Source of the DNA: Desulfobacterales bacterium
Lineage (GTDB): Bacteria; Desulfobacterota; Desulfobacteria; Desulfobacterales; JADGBH01
Direction: 5' to 3'
Assembly: GCA_015231595.1 (NCBI GenBank)
Contig: JADGBH010000002.1
Span: 62,001 to 126,000, forward strand
Length of the DNA stretch: 64,000 bases
Every line of letters starts with the position of its first letter. Position 1 is the first letter of the stretch. Shown in pieces: positions 54,486 to 63,020 of the stretch. The notes beneath the pieces were generated by a model. The model ran no database searches and had not been told where the DNA came from. It saw only the letters and a program-made list of their open reading frames with translations. The position numbers and the translations under genes were made by a program.

Positions 54486-55625
54486 ATGCAAGCTTTAGAT
54501 GGAATAACTGTTATTGATTTATCAAGGCTCTTGCCTGGTCCTTTTTGTTCAATGATACTTGCAGATCATGGGGCAAGAGTTATTGCTATTGAAGATAAAA
54601 AATTTTTAGCTGATGGACTTTTTATTTCGAACATTAATAGAAATAAAGAAAGTATTTCGCTTAATTTAAAAACTGCAGAAGGAAAAGAAATATTTTTTAA
54701 ACTTATAGAAAAAGCAGATGTCATCTTAGAAGGATTTAGACCTGACGTAGTAAAAAAACTTGGAGTTGATTATGACTCTATAAAACAAATTAATCCTAAA
54801 ATTATATATTGTTCTATAAGTGGATATGGTCAAAACGGGCCATTAAAAGATTCTGCCGGTCATGATATCAATTATTTAAGCAAATCAGGAATACTCAATC
54901 TCATCGGAGAAAAAGATAAACCTCCTTCAATTCCAGGTGTCCAATTCGCTGATATTGCTGGAGGTTCAATGAACGCTGCAATAGGAATACTCCTCGCTCT
55001 TTACAATCGTGAAAAAACTGGAAAAGGCCAATACATCGATATATCCATGACAGATGGTATGCTTTCTTTTCAAGCGATCCCCCTTTATATGTATCTTCTT
55101 ACAGGTTCTCCCCAAGAACGTTCAAACAGTTTACTTTCCCATAGATACGCTTTTTATAATACCTATGAAACAGCAGACGGGAAATACATATCTATTGGAG
55201 CATTGGAGCATAGATTCTGGAAAAACTTATGTGAACATTTAAAAGTACCTGAATATATAAAACTACAATATGATGAAGAAAAAAAAGAAGAAATAATTAA
55301 TTTTTTTAGAACCCTCTTTAAAAAGAAAAATCTTGCTGAATGGGAAAAAGAACTTTCAGACAAAGATGTTTGCTTTGCTGCAGTAAAAAATTTTGAAGAG
55401 ATATTAAATGATCCCCTTTTTATCGAAAGAAAAATGATAACGTCAATTAAAGATAAAAAAGGCCAAAATATACCTACTATAGGTATCCCTATAAAATTAA
55501 GTGAAACACCTGGAAGTATAAGAACTCCTCCCGATACTTTTGGAGAAAGCACTGAAAACATATTAAAAGAGTTAGGATATTCTGAAAATAACATAAAAAA
55601 CCTATACAAAAATAGTGTTATTTAA
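54486..55625 (+). CDS. Family III CoA-transferase (CaiB/BaiF type)
   Basis: 379 aa. N-terminal ALDGITVIDLSRLLPGPFCSMILADHGARVI carries the family start motif. NRNKESISLNLKTAEGK and GYGQNGPLKDSAGHDINYL give the catalytic-Asp region (AGHDINYL), with GIQ-like segments FADIAGGSMNAAIG. The enzyme moves CoA between acids; substrate unknown (alpha-methylacyl-CoA racemase-like forms share this fold). It stands between smpB and the LSm-like gene on the same strand, with no pathway partners. Confidence 0.88.
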   Translation: MQALDGITVIDLSRLLPGPFCSMILADHGARVIAIEDKKFLADGLFISNINRNKESISLNLKTAEGKEIFFKLIEKADVILEGFRPDVVKKLGVDYDSIKQINPKIIYCSISGYGQNGPLKDSAGHDINYLSKSGILNLIGEKDKPPSIPGVQFADIAGGSMNAAIGILLALYNREKTGKGQYIDISMTDGMLSFQAIPLYMYLLTGSPQERSNSLLSHRYAFYNTYETADGKYISIGALEHRFWKNLCEHLKVPEYIKLQYDEEKKEEIINFFRTLFKKKNLAEWEKELSDKDVCFAAVKNFEEILNDPLFIERKMITSIKDKKGQNIPTIGIPIKLSETPGSIRTPPDTFGESTENILKELGYSENNIKNLYKNSVI

Positions 55626-55653
55626 TTTAACTATTATATTAAGGAGCAATTAA

Positions 55654-56034
55654 ATGCCAAGAAGAATACCAGATGTAAAGCCAGAAGTTATAGTAAAAAA
55701 AAAAAAACAAGAAATACCCTCACCTCAATATGAAAATCAACCCCAAGAACAACCTCAACAATATCAACAAAAAAATCAGCAACAAGATTTCAAAAAAAAA
55801 GACACTCCTAAAATAAATTTTTGGGAACAATTTAAAGGTATAGAATTAATTATTCAATTAAAAAGCGGAACTATAATAGAAGGCATTTTTGAAGAAGAAA
55901 AAAGCGGTTTCTTAAAAATAGCTAATGCTACTGTAAAAGGGAAAGATAATATGGTTACAGTAGATTGGGTCTGGACAGAAAGAAATGTTGTAGCTCATTT
56001 TCATCCAAGAGCTGAAGTGCAAAAAAAAATCTGA
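55654..56034 (+). CDS. Small LSm/Hfq-like protein with a Gln-rich N-terminus
   Basis: 126 aa in two parts: a disordered, Lys- then Gln/Pro-rich region (about 1-60; QPQEQPQQYQQKNQQQ) and a compact beta domain (about 63-124). That domain begins FWEQFKGIELIIQLKSGTIIEGIFEEE and continues FLKIANATVKG and VVAHFHPRAEV. The two-strand pattern resembles an Sm1/Sm2 fold as in Hfq, but the canonical Hfq motifs are not present, so this is a tentative fold assignment. An RNA-binding role is inferred only. AAGGAG ribosome-binding site. The 292-bp stretch after it shows nothing. Confidence 0.5.
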   Translation: MPRRIPDVKPEVIVKKKKQEIPSPQYENQPQEQPQQYQQKNQQQDFKKKDTPKINFWEQFKGIELIIQLKSGTIIEGIFEEEKSGFLKIANATVKGKDNMVTVDWVWTERNVVAHFHPRAEVQKKI

Positions 56035-56326
56035 CCTAATAAATATTATTCAAAAATTTAAAGAGAATGCTTGCAAACTTTTCTTCAATATCGCAAAAGA
56101 TTTGTATTCAATAAAGATGTTTGTCTCAAAGGAAAAAATAAACGCATGAAAAATTTTTTTGGACCTTCAACTTTAATTTACAGTTTTTAATTCTGAAATA
56201 CAGTTTAAATATCATGTGTTTTTGAAACTGTTAACTACTTTCCTTGAATTATGTAAGAGTTCTAATTTCTTACACAAAAAAATATAAAAAAGGTTACACT
56301 CAATTCATTAGGAGGGGATTCAGTCT

Positions 56327-58048
56327 ATGATAAGGGTGAAAAATTGGAGCTTATTATTTTTCTTAACGATGTATCTTCTGGTATTAACGCCAATAGGAGT
56401 ATTCGCCGAGGATAATTATGATCAAACAATTGAAAAATGGATCAAAGAATTTCAGCCTTGTGCTCTTACAGAAGAAGAACAACGAGCTGAGCTTCTTTGG
56501 TTTCGTAAGATTGCTGAATCTTTCCGTGGAAAAAGTATCAGAACTACAGCCGAAGATATTAAAACCCATTTTTGGGAAAGAGATGTACTTTCTAAAGCTT
56601 TTGAAGAAATTACCGGGATTCGTGTTGATCATGTAATTATGCCTGAAGGAGATATAGTACGAACCATTACCGAGCAGATGATGACCGGCAGAGTTATGTT
56701 TGATGCGTATGTTAATGATTCTGACCTGAAAGGCACCCATTTAAGACTGAATAAAATCGTTGTTTTAAGCGATTATATGAAAGGGGAAGGAAAGACATAT
56801 ACAGATCCTTATCTTGATTTGGATGATTATCTCAACCTTGAATTTGGTCAAGATTATGATGGGAATCAGTTACAAATAGCGGATCAACAGTTTGCTAATC
56901 TTTATTGGTTTAGGTATGATTGGTTTACTGATAAAAAAAATAAGGCTGATTTTAAGGCCAAATATGGTTATGAATTAGGTGTACCAATTAATTGGGCAGC
57001 CTATGAGGATATTGCTGAATTTTTTACCGGTCGCAATATGACTAATCCAAATGGTTCAGTAGTTAAAGCTTATGGTCATATGGACTATGCCAAACCATCT
57101 CCCTCTTTGGGTTGGCGTTTTACCGACGCATGGTTGTCTCTGGCAGGAGCTGGCGATAAAGGGCTTCCTAACGGTATGCCCGTGGATGAATGGGGTATTC
57201 GCGTTGAGAACAAAATTCCAGTTGGTTCAACAGTAGAACGAGGCGGAGATTTGGATGGGCCGGCTGCAGTATATGCTCTGACCAAATATCTTGAATGGCT
57301 CAAATTTGCTCCGCCAGAGGCAAAAGAGCTAGAATGGAGTGATTCTGGGACAGTTCCGGCTCGGGGCGATATTGCCCAAATGATATTCCAGTATATTACT
57401 TGGCTTTCTGACGATGAATATCATCGTATTGGCAGTCCAGTAGTTGGTAAAGACGGAAAACCAGTTTGGCGAGTTGCACCATCACCACACGGTCGCTATT
57501 GGGAAGAAGGAATGAAGGTTGGTTATCAAGATGCTGGGAGTTGGACTATTCCTTCCAATATTAGAGATAAACACCGTGCTATGACTTGGCTTTGGATTCA
57601 ATTCTGTATTTCAAAATCCGTTAGTGTAAAAAAATTCCTGGTAGGTGGAACTCCAACTAGAAAATCAACTGTTTTTCATCCTTATCTTACAGCTAACTCA
57701 GCTGAATATGGAGGCGTGATTGAATTTTATCGGAGTCCTGAAGAAAAAAAATGGACGGATTCAGGGCTCAATGTGCCTCACTATCCAGCCCTATCAGGCC
57801 TTTGGTGGATAAATATAGCCAGCGCTATCACAAAAGAAAAAACACCGCAGCAAGCTATGACAAACCTTGCTATGCAACAAGATGAGGTCATGAGTAAACT
57901 TAAACTGGCTAAATTTAGTCCAAAATTAGCGGAAGTTAAAGACCGTAAGTATTGGTTAGATCAGCCCGGTGCCCCTAAGCAGGAATTGCCAGAAGAAACA
58001 CCTAAAACTGTACCGTATGATGAACTTATCCAACAATGGACTAAATAA
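56327..58048 (+). CDS. glpV: GlpV-like glycerol ABC-transporter substrate-binding protein, without a transporter
   Basis: 573 aa with an Sec signal peptide (about 1-28, cleaved near VFAED). It matches the GlpV family of glycerol-binding proteins of glycerol ABC transporters (family-1 extracellular solute-binding fold), along the whole length. Blocks seen: WFRKIAESFRGKSIRT, YVNDSDLKGTH, DQQFANLYWFRYDWFTD, GYELGVPINWAAYEDIAEFF, GWRFTDAWLSLAGAGDKGLPNGMPVDEWGIRVE, PAVYALTKYLEWLK, and YPALSGLWWINI. No permease or ATPase gene follows. Instead it precedes sensor kinases, so it probably acts as a periplasmic ligand receptor. Ribosome-binding site AGGAGGGG. GC is locally higher than in neighbours. Confidence 0.85.
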   Translation: MIRVKNWSLLFFLTMYLLVLTPIGVFAEDNYDQTIEKWIKEFQPCALTEEEQRAELLWFRKIAESFRGKSIRTTAEDIKTHFWERDVLSKAFEEITGIRVDHVIMPEGDIVRTITEQMMTGRVMFDAYVNDSDLKGTHLRLNKIVVLSDYMKGEGKTYTDPYLDLDDYLNLEFGQDYDGNQLQIADQQFANLYWFRYDWFTDKKNKADFKAKYGYELGVPINWAAYEDIAEFFTGRNMTNPNGSVVKAYGHMDYAKPSPSLGWRFTDAWLSLAGAGDKGLPNGMPVDEWGIRVENKIPVGSTVERGGDLDGPAAVYALTKYLEWLKFAPPEAKELEWSDSGTVPARGDIAQMIFQYITWLSDDEYHRIGSPVVGKDGKPVWRVAPSPHGRYWEEGMKVGYQDAGSWTIPSNIRDKHRAMTWLWIQFCISKSVSVKKFLVGGTPTRKSTVFHPYLTANSAEYGGVIEFYRSPEEKKWTDSGLNVPHYPALSGLWWINIASAITKEKTPQQAMTNLAMQQDEVMSKLKLAKFSPKLAEVKDRKYWLDQPGAPKQELPEETPKTVPYDELIQQWTK

Positions 58049-58070
58049 ATAGCTTGAAGGAGGAATTAAA

Positions 58071-58856
58071 ATGAAAAAAATACTCTTCATTTTAACTGGG
58101 ATATGGCTTATAGCGGTGGTAGAGAGCGTTAATGCTAAGACTATTAATTTGACTATCGATGAACGTTATTGGTATCCTTTTGCCTATATTGAAAATGATC
58201 AACCTAAAGGAATGCATGTAGATATTATTAAAGAAGCTTTAAAAAATTTAGGTTATGAAATAAAGATTAAACCTTTGCCACGTAAACGGTCAATTATGAG
58301 CTGTGAAGAAGGTGAAGTTGATGGAGTAATTTCTATTGCTTTTCATCCTGAGCTTGCAAAATCCCTTGAATTTCCCTCTGATGCAGCTAATCCGCCGCAA
58401 TCTCAATGGGGAACTAAGGAATCTAAGTGGAGGATCATGCAAGTTGATCAGATGATCGTCACTTTAATTGACAATAATTATGAATTTGATGGAGATATGA
58501 AATCAATTCCTAATCCAGTAAGAGTTCCGCGCGGAGAAACTATTATTGCTGACCTTGAAAAGTTTGGTTTATATGTGGAAGAAGCTAGAGAAGATAATCA
58601 AAATTTTGGAAAATTACTTCGAGATAAGGATGGCTCTGTTATAACTAGTTCAATTATGGCGGAAAATATGGATAATACTCCTGAATTTAAAAATAAATTC
58701 AGAATTCAGGCCATACCGTTGGCATCGCAGTCTTATTTTCTGGCTTTTTCACTTAAATCTACCCTTAATGCCGATGAAAAAAATAAAATTTGGGACGAGA
58801 TTAAGCGTCTTCGTGATGATTATGTATTTATGTTGGTAATGTTTTCTCAATATTAA
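58071..58856 (+). CDS. Periplasmic amino-acid-type (family 3) substrate-binding protein
   Basis: 261 aa with a signal peptide (about 1-22, cleaved at VNA). The SBP_bac_3 start reads INLTIDERYWYPFAYIENDQPKGMHVDIIKEALKNLGY, then IKPLPRKRSIMSCEEGEVDGVISIAFH. The later lobe has FGKLLRDKDGSVITSSIMAENMD and SYFLAFSLKSTLNADEK. It lies 22 bp after the GlpV-like gene and 16 bp before a sensor kinase. Such proteins can dock on kinases as ligand sensors; no transporter gene is near. Confidence 0.82.
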   Translation: MKKILFILTGIWLIAVVESVNAKTINLTIDERYWYPFAYIENDQPKGMHVDIIKEALKNLGYEIKIKPLPRKRSIMSCEEGEVDGVISIAFHPELAKSLEFPSDAANPPQSQWGTKESKWRIMQVDQMIVTLIDNNYEFDGDMKSIPNPVRVPRGETIIADLEKFGLYVEEAREDNQNFGKLLRDKDGSVITSSIMAENMDNTPEFKNKFRIQAIPLASQSYFLAFSLKSTLNADEKNKIWDEIKRLRDDYVFMLVMFSQY

Positions 58857-58872
58857 AAGAGAAATGTGAGGC

Positions 58873-60732
58873 ATGGAATTAAAAGTTAAATTTAGCCGTC
58901 GTCTTTCTTATAGACAAGCTAAGAATACTGTGATTATAGCTCTTTTACTTGGATTATTAAGCAGCGTTATCCAAATTGCGCTTGATTTTCTCCATGAGCG
59001 TGAAAAGACAGATTCAATTGTTTTAGAAATTATCAGTATGTTTCATGATGCGGCAGCTAGAGCTGTTTATGATATTGATGAATTGGCCGCTAAAAGCGTA
59101 TCGAGCGGTCTGTTTAAATATCAGCCCATCAGAAGAGTTGAGATTATTGATGATTTTGGTAATATTCTCAATAAAAGTGTACGGAATATAACCAATCAGA
59201 AGCAGAAGTGGCTAGAAAAACTTGTCAGAAGAGTTTTTGATGAGGATAAAAAATATACTGTTTCTCTTTATATTCGAGGACAATCCAAATCATTTGGCAA
59301 TATTATTGTAGGAGTCGATACTTATCTAGTGGCTGAGAACTTTCTAAAGCGAGCCATTTTAGTTCTTGTGAGCGGGATAGTGCGCAACATTGCTCTATCT
59401 TTTGTGCTTATGCTCATGTTCTATTACTCGCTTACGCTTCCTCTTCTTAGAGCGACTAAAGAGATTTCAAAGGTTGATATTGCAGAACCAGCCGCAAGCC
59501 TTGTAACAATTCCAAAAGGGCATCAAGATGATGAATTTGGTCTCTTAATTGATACCGTTAACATGGTGTTGAATAGCTTTGATATAAGCCTTATGGATCT
59601 TGAGCAAACTGAACAAGCTTTAAGAAAATCAGAATCAAAATACCGTAATATCTTTGAAAATTCAATTTCAGGAATTTTTCAGATCCTACCAACTGGCTTC
59701 TTCGTAACCGCCAATCCTTCTTTAGCCAGAATTTGCGGTTACGATTCGTCATCTGAATTTATTATGAATATCAACAATATTGCGCGTCACTTATTTACCG
59801 AACCTGAAAAATATTTGCAATTTCAAGACATCCTTGAAAAAGAAGGATTTATAAAAGATTTTGAATTTAATTTAAAACGTAAAGATCAGAGTATCATTAT
59901 TGCGGTAATCAATGCTCAAGTTGTTAAGGATGAAAAAGATACTTTATTATACTATGAAGGGATTTTGGAAGATATTACGCAACGAAAGCAAGGCGAAGAG
60001 TTAATGCTTTCACTTAATAGAGAACTTGAACAGCGTGTATTAGAAAGAACTTCCGAGTTAGAAGCTGCAAATAAAGAACTTGAGGCTTTTTCTTATTCTG
60101 TATCCCATGATCTTAGGGCTCCTTTGCGAGCTATAGACGGATTTAGCCAGGCCTTACTGGAAGACTATTATGATAAATTAGACGATGATGGTCGCGACTT
60201 TTTACAGCGCATACGGGTAGCTAGTCAAAAAATGGGAAAATTAATAGATGATCTTTTAAAACTCTCTCGGGTAACACGCGATGATATGAAGCGTGAAGAA
60301 CTTAATCTTAGCCTAATGGTAAAAGATATTTTAGAAAATCTTAGCTCAAAAGAGCCTCAGCGCGAAGTAGAGATCTTGATCGAAGATAATTTAACTGTTA
60401 GTGGTGATGCCAGATTAATTCGTATTATGTTAGATAACTTATTAGGAAATGCTTGGAAATATACATCAAAAGTTGAGCATACCCGTATTGAATTTGGTAA
60501 AAAGATAAAAAATGACATCGGTAATTTTTATATTAAAGATAATGGTGATGGTTTTAATATGATCTATGTTGATAAATTATTCAAAGCTTTTAATCGTCTC
60601 CATACACCCGATAAATTTGAAGGAACAGGAATAGGGCTGGCTATTGTTCAAAGAGTAATTAATAGGCATGGGGGTAGCATTTGGGCAGAAGGAAAAGAAG
60701 GGGAAGGCGCAGTCTTTTATTTTATTTTATAA
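58873..60732 (+). CDS. Membrane histidine kinase with HAMP and PAS domains
   Basis: 619 aa. Helices at about 18-38 and 165-190 bracket a periplasmic sensor of about 125 residues. A HAMP-like linker and PAS domain (about 245-370) lead to HisKA (EAFSYSVSHDLRAPLRAIDGFSQ, phosphoacceptor His) and HATPase_c (DNLLGNAWKYTS, DNGDGFNMIYV, EGTGIGLAIVQRVINRHGG). The kinase core is of the phytochrome-like group. Upstream binding proteins probably signal to its periplasmic domain; downstream receivers probably accept its phosphate. AGGAGG-type site is absent; GTGAGG precedes the ATG. Confidence 0.88.
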   Translation: MELKVKFSRRLSYRQAKNTVIIALLLGLLSSVIQIALDFLHEREKTDSIVLEIISMFHDAAARAVYDIDELAAKSVSSGLFKYQPIRRVEIIDDFGNILNKSVRNITNQKQKWLEKLVRRVFDEDKKYTVSLYIRGQSKSFGNIIVGVDTYLVAENFLKRAILVLVSGIVRNIALSFVLMLMFYYSLTLPLLRATKEISKVDIAEPAASLVTIPKGHQDDEFGLLIDTVNMVLNSFDISLMDLEQTEQALRKSESKYRNIFENSISGIFQILPTGFFVTANPSLARICGYDSSSEFIMNINNIARHLFTEPEKYLQFQDILEKEGFIKDFEFNLKRKDQSIIIAVINAQVVKDEKDTLLYYEGILEDITQRKQGEELMLSLNRELEQRVLERTSELEAANKELEAFSYSVSHDLRAPLRAIDGFSQALLEDYYDKLDDDGRDFLQRIRVASQKMGKLIDDLLKLSRVTRDDMKREELNLSLMVKDILENLSSKEPQREVEILIEDNLTVSGDARLIRIMLDNLLGNAWKYTSKVEHTRIEFGKKIKNDIGNFYIKDNGDGFNMIYVDKLFKAFNRLHTPDKFEGTGIGLAIVQRVINRHGGSIWAEGKEGEGAVFYFIL

Positions 60733-60781
60733 GTGGTTGTCCGTTATGCTGCTATATCTTGTAATATTGGAGAAATCAATT

Positions 60782-61246
60782 ATGATAGAAAACGAAAAAG
60801 TTATTTTATTAGTCGAGGATAATCCTGATGACGTAATTCTTACGATGCGGGCTCTTAAAAAAAGTAAAATTCGTAATCATGTAGTAGTGGTTCAAGATGG
60901 TGAAGAAGCATTGGATTATTTATTTTGTACTGGAAAATATCAAAATAGGGATAAAACTGAAAGACCCCAGGTAGTGCTTTTAGATCTTAAACTTCCTAAA
61001 ATTGACGGACTTGAAGTTTTAAAGCGCATGCGGGAAGATTCTCGGACGAGACTAATGCCGGTTGTTATTTTAACAACATCAAAAGAGCAATCTGATATGC
61101 TGAGGGGCTATGAATTGGGTGTTAACAGCTATATTCGTAAACCAGTTGATTTCAATCAGTTTGTAGAAGCAGTCGGTCAATTGACACTTTATTGGGTTGT
61201 CTTAAATGAACCACCACCTTCAGCAACCAATAATTTATTGGATTGA
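60782..61246 (+). CDS. Single-domain response regulator (Rcp1-like receiver)
   Basis: 154 aa. The frame is open from 60668, but the ATG at 60782 follows GGAG by nine bases and gives the normal receiver start (VILLVEDNPDDVILTMRALKK). The phosphorylatable Asp is in VVLLDLKLPKIDGLEVL, with the Thr/Lys switch residues in VILTTSKEQSD and SYIRKPVDFNQF. No output domain, as in Rcp1-type regulators used in phosphorelays. Closely similar to the receiver at 61285-62109. Confidence 0.92.
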   Translation: MIENEKVILLVEDNPDDVILTMRALKKSKIRNHVVVVQDGEEALDYLFCTGKYQNRDKTERPQVVLLDLKLPKIDGLEVLKRMREDSRTRLMPVVILTTSKEQSDMLRGYELGVNSYIRKPVDFNQFVEAVGQLTLYWVVLNEPPPSATNNLLD

Positions 61247-61284
61247 TAAAAGATATATTATCCACAGTTATAAGGACAAAAAAT

Positions 61285-62109
61285 ATGGATAAATTCGAGC
61301 CAAATAATAATTATAGACGATTGTTTGATTTTCTTGGATTAGGCGCTTATAAGTTGGCTGCTGATGGGACAGTATTATTTATGGATCATAATGCCGTTCA
61401 AATTTTTGAATTGAAAGGATTGTTGACAAGCCCTGCAGATGTAGTTGGAAAAAATTTTAACGAACTTATTCAAGCTGAAAAACCTTGGCCACTATTTTGG
61501 GATGAAATAAAGCAGCAAGGGATAATTTATAATCTTTTATATCTATTCAAAACAGGCAGCGGCAAAAATAAAATGACGATGCACTCAGTTGGTTGGGGCA
61601 AGGAATTAGAATGTAGCGAATTTATAGAGGGTTTGGTGCGAGAAGTTGATCTGCCTGGCGACTCTTTAATCGAAACTGAAAAAATAATTTTACTTGTAGA
61701 AGACAATCCTGATGATGTATTTTTAACTAAACGAGCTCTTAAAAAGAGTAAAATTCACAATAAAATAGTGGTAGTAAATGATGGGGAAGAGGCTTTAGAA
61801 TATCTATTCGGCACTGGTCGCTATCAAAATCGCAATAAGAATGAAAGTCCACAAGTTGTTCTTTTAGATCTTAAGCTTCCTAAAATTGATGGATTAGAAG
61901 TTCTTAAACGTATGCGTCAAGATGAGCGAACAAGGATGTTGCCTGTAGTTATTCTGACTACTTCCAAAGAGCAATCAGATATGCTAAAAGGCTACGAACT
62001 TGGCGCTAATAGTTATATCCGTAAACCTGTAAATTTTAATCAGTTTGTTGATGCTGTAGGCCAGTTAGCGCTTTACTGGATGGTAATAAATGAGGCTCCT
62101 CCTTCCTAA
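61285..62109 (+). CDS. PAS-like domain fused to an Rcp1-like receiver
   Basis: About 274 aa from the ATG at 61285, which has AGGA seven bases upstream; a longer frame begins at 61243. The N-terminal part (about 1-115) has PAS character (RLFDFLGLGAYKLAADGTVLFMD, VVGKNFNELIQAEKPW). The C-terminal receiver (about 135-274) again reads IILLVEDNPDDVFLTKRALKKSKI and VVLLDLKLPKIDGLEVL. The receiver is a near duplicate of the preceding gene. No DNA-binding output. Confidence 0.88.
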   Translation: MDKFEPNNNYRRLFDFLGLGAYKLAADGTVLFMDHNAVQIFELKGLLTSPADVVGKNFNELIQAEKPWPLFWDEIKQQGIIYNLLYLFKTGSGKNKMTMHSVGWGKELECSEFIEGLVREVDLPGDSLIETEKIILLVEDNPDDVFLTKRALKKSKIHNKIVVVNDGEEALEYLFGTGRYQNRNKNESPQVVLLDLKLPKIDGLEVLKRMRQDERTRMLPVVILTTSKEQSDMLKGYELGANSYIRKPVNFNQFVDAVGQLALYWMVINEAPPS

Positions 62110-62246
62110 GGAAAGAAGTAGTTAATAACTTTCTATTTTTTTGTAAGGGCTGCCGGCTGGTGACCCTCTAACAATTATTGATTAATGGGCATTGGGCGAC
62201 CAGGCGGCCATGCCTGAAATATATAAAATAAAAAATATAATTAAAG

Positions 62247-62969
62247 ATGAGAGCAGAAGAACCAAATAACTTAGAAAACGCCGTTAGTCTTCAAGAATTA
62301 AATCGTGAAATAGACCTTTTGCTGTATGCCATTTCTCATGATCTGAGGGCTCCCTTGCGGGCTATCGATGGATTTAGCGAAGCGCTTTTAGAAGATTATA
62401 CTGATGTTTTGGATGACATGGGTAAAGATTTCATCAAAAGAATTCAAAAAGCCGGCAAACTCTTAGGTCGTTATATTGATGCAGCCTTAAATGTTTCGAG
62501 GCAAACAAGGGGAGAAATGAGCTTAGAAGATGTTGATTTGAGCGCTTTAGCTCATCAAATTACCGAAGCCCTTATAAATCGACAACCTGAGCGTAAAGTC
62601 AGCTTTATAATTGAAGATAAAATTAATACTTTTGGTGATAAACGACTTTTAGCAATACTTTTAGAAACGCTTTTCGATAATGCCTGGAAGTTTACTTCTA
62701 AAAATGATGTAGCTACTATAATTGAATTTAACGTCAGGGAAGAAAATGGCAAAAATGTCTTTTTTTTGAGTGATAACGGTGTTGGATTTGATATGGAATA
62801 CGCAAATCGACGACTTTTTGGTTTATTTCAGCGTATGCATTCAGAAGATAAGTTTGAAGGAATAGGCACAGGTCTGGCAACTGCCAAACGGATTATTAAC
62901 CGACATGGCGGTCGTATTTGGGCTGAATCTAAAGTCAATGAAGGCTCTACATTTTTTTTTAATTTATGA
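62247..62969 (+). CDS. Soluble histidine kinase without a sensor domain
   Basis: 240 aa consisting of a short lead, HisKA (AISHDLRAPLRAIDGFSEALLEDY, phosphoacceptor His) and HATPase_c (ETLFDNAWKFTS, SDNGVGFDMEYAN, EGIGTGLATAKRIINRHGG). It lacks helices, PAS or other input, so it must be driven by a partner. Its kinase core repeats that of the gene at 58873-60732 closely, suggesting duplication. The 137-bp gap before it has a GC-rich stretch (62150-62215) of unknown meaning. Confidence 0.86.
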   Translation: MRAEEPNNLENAVSLQELNREIDLLLYAISHDLRAPLRAIDGFSEALLEDYTDVLDDMGKDFIKRIQKAGKLLGRYIDAALNVSRQTRGEMSLEDVDLSALAHQITEALINRQPERKVSFIIEDKINTFGDKRLLAILLETLFDNAWKFTSKNDVATIIEFNVREENGKNVFFLSDNGVGFDMEYANRRLFGLFQRMHSEDKFEGIGTGLATAKRIINRHGGRIWAESKVNEGSTFFFNL

Positions 62970-63020
62970 TAATTTCATTAACATAGGCTAAAACTTAAAA
63001 AACGAAAAATAATTCATATA

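Noticed and set aside
55163-55609. 148-aa minus-strand frame opposite the CoA-transferase gene
   Set aside because: Shadow frame rich in Ser and Phe; the plus-strand gene is complete and conserved.
62150-62215. GC-rich stretch between the second receiver gene and the soluble kinase as a possible terminator or riboswitch
   Set aside because: No stable perfect stem or T-run could be drawn, and no known riboswitch consensus is visible.
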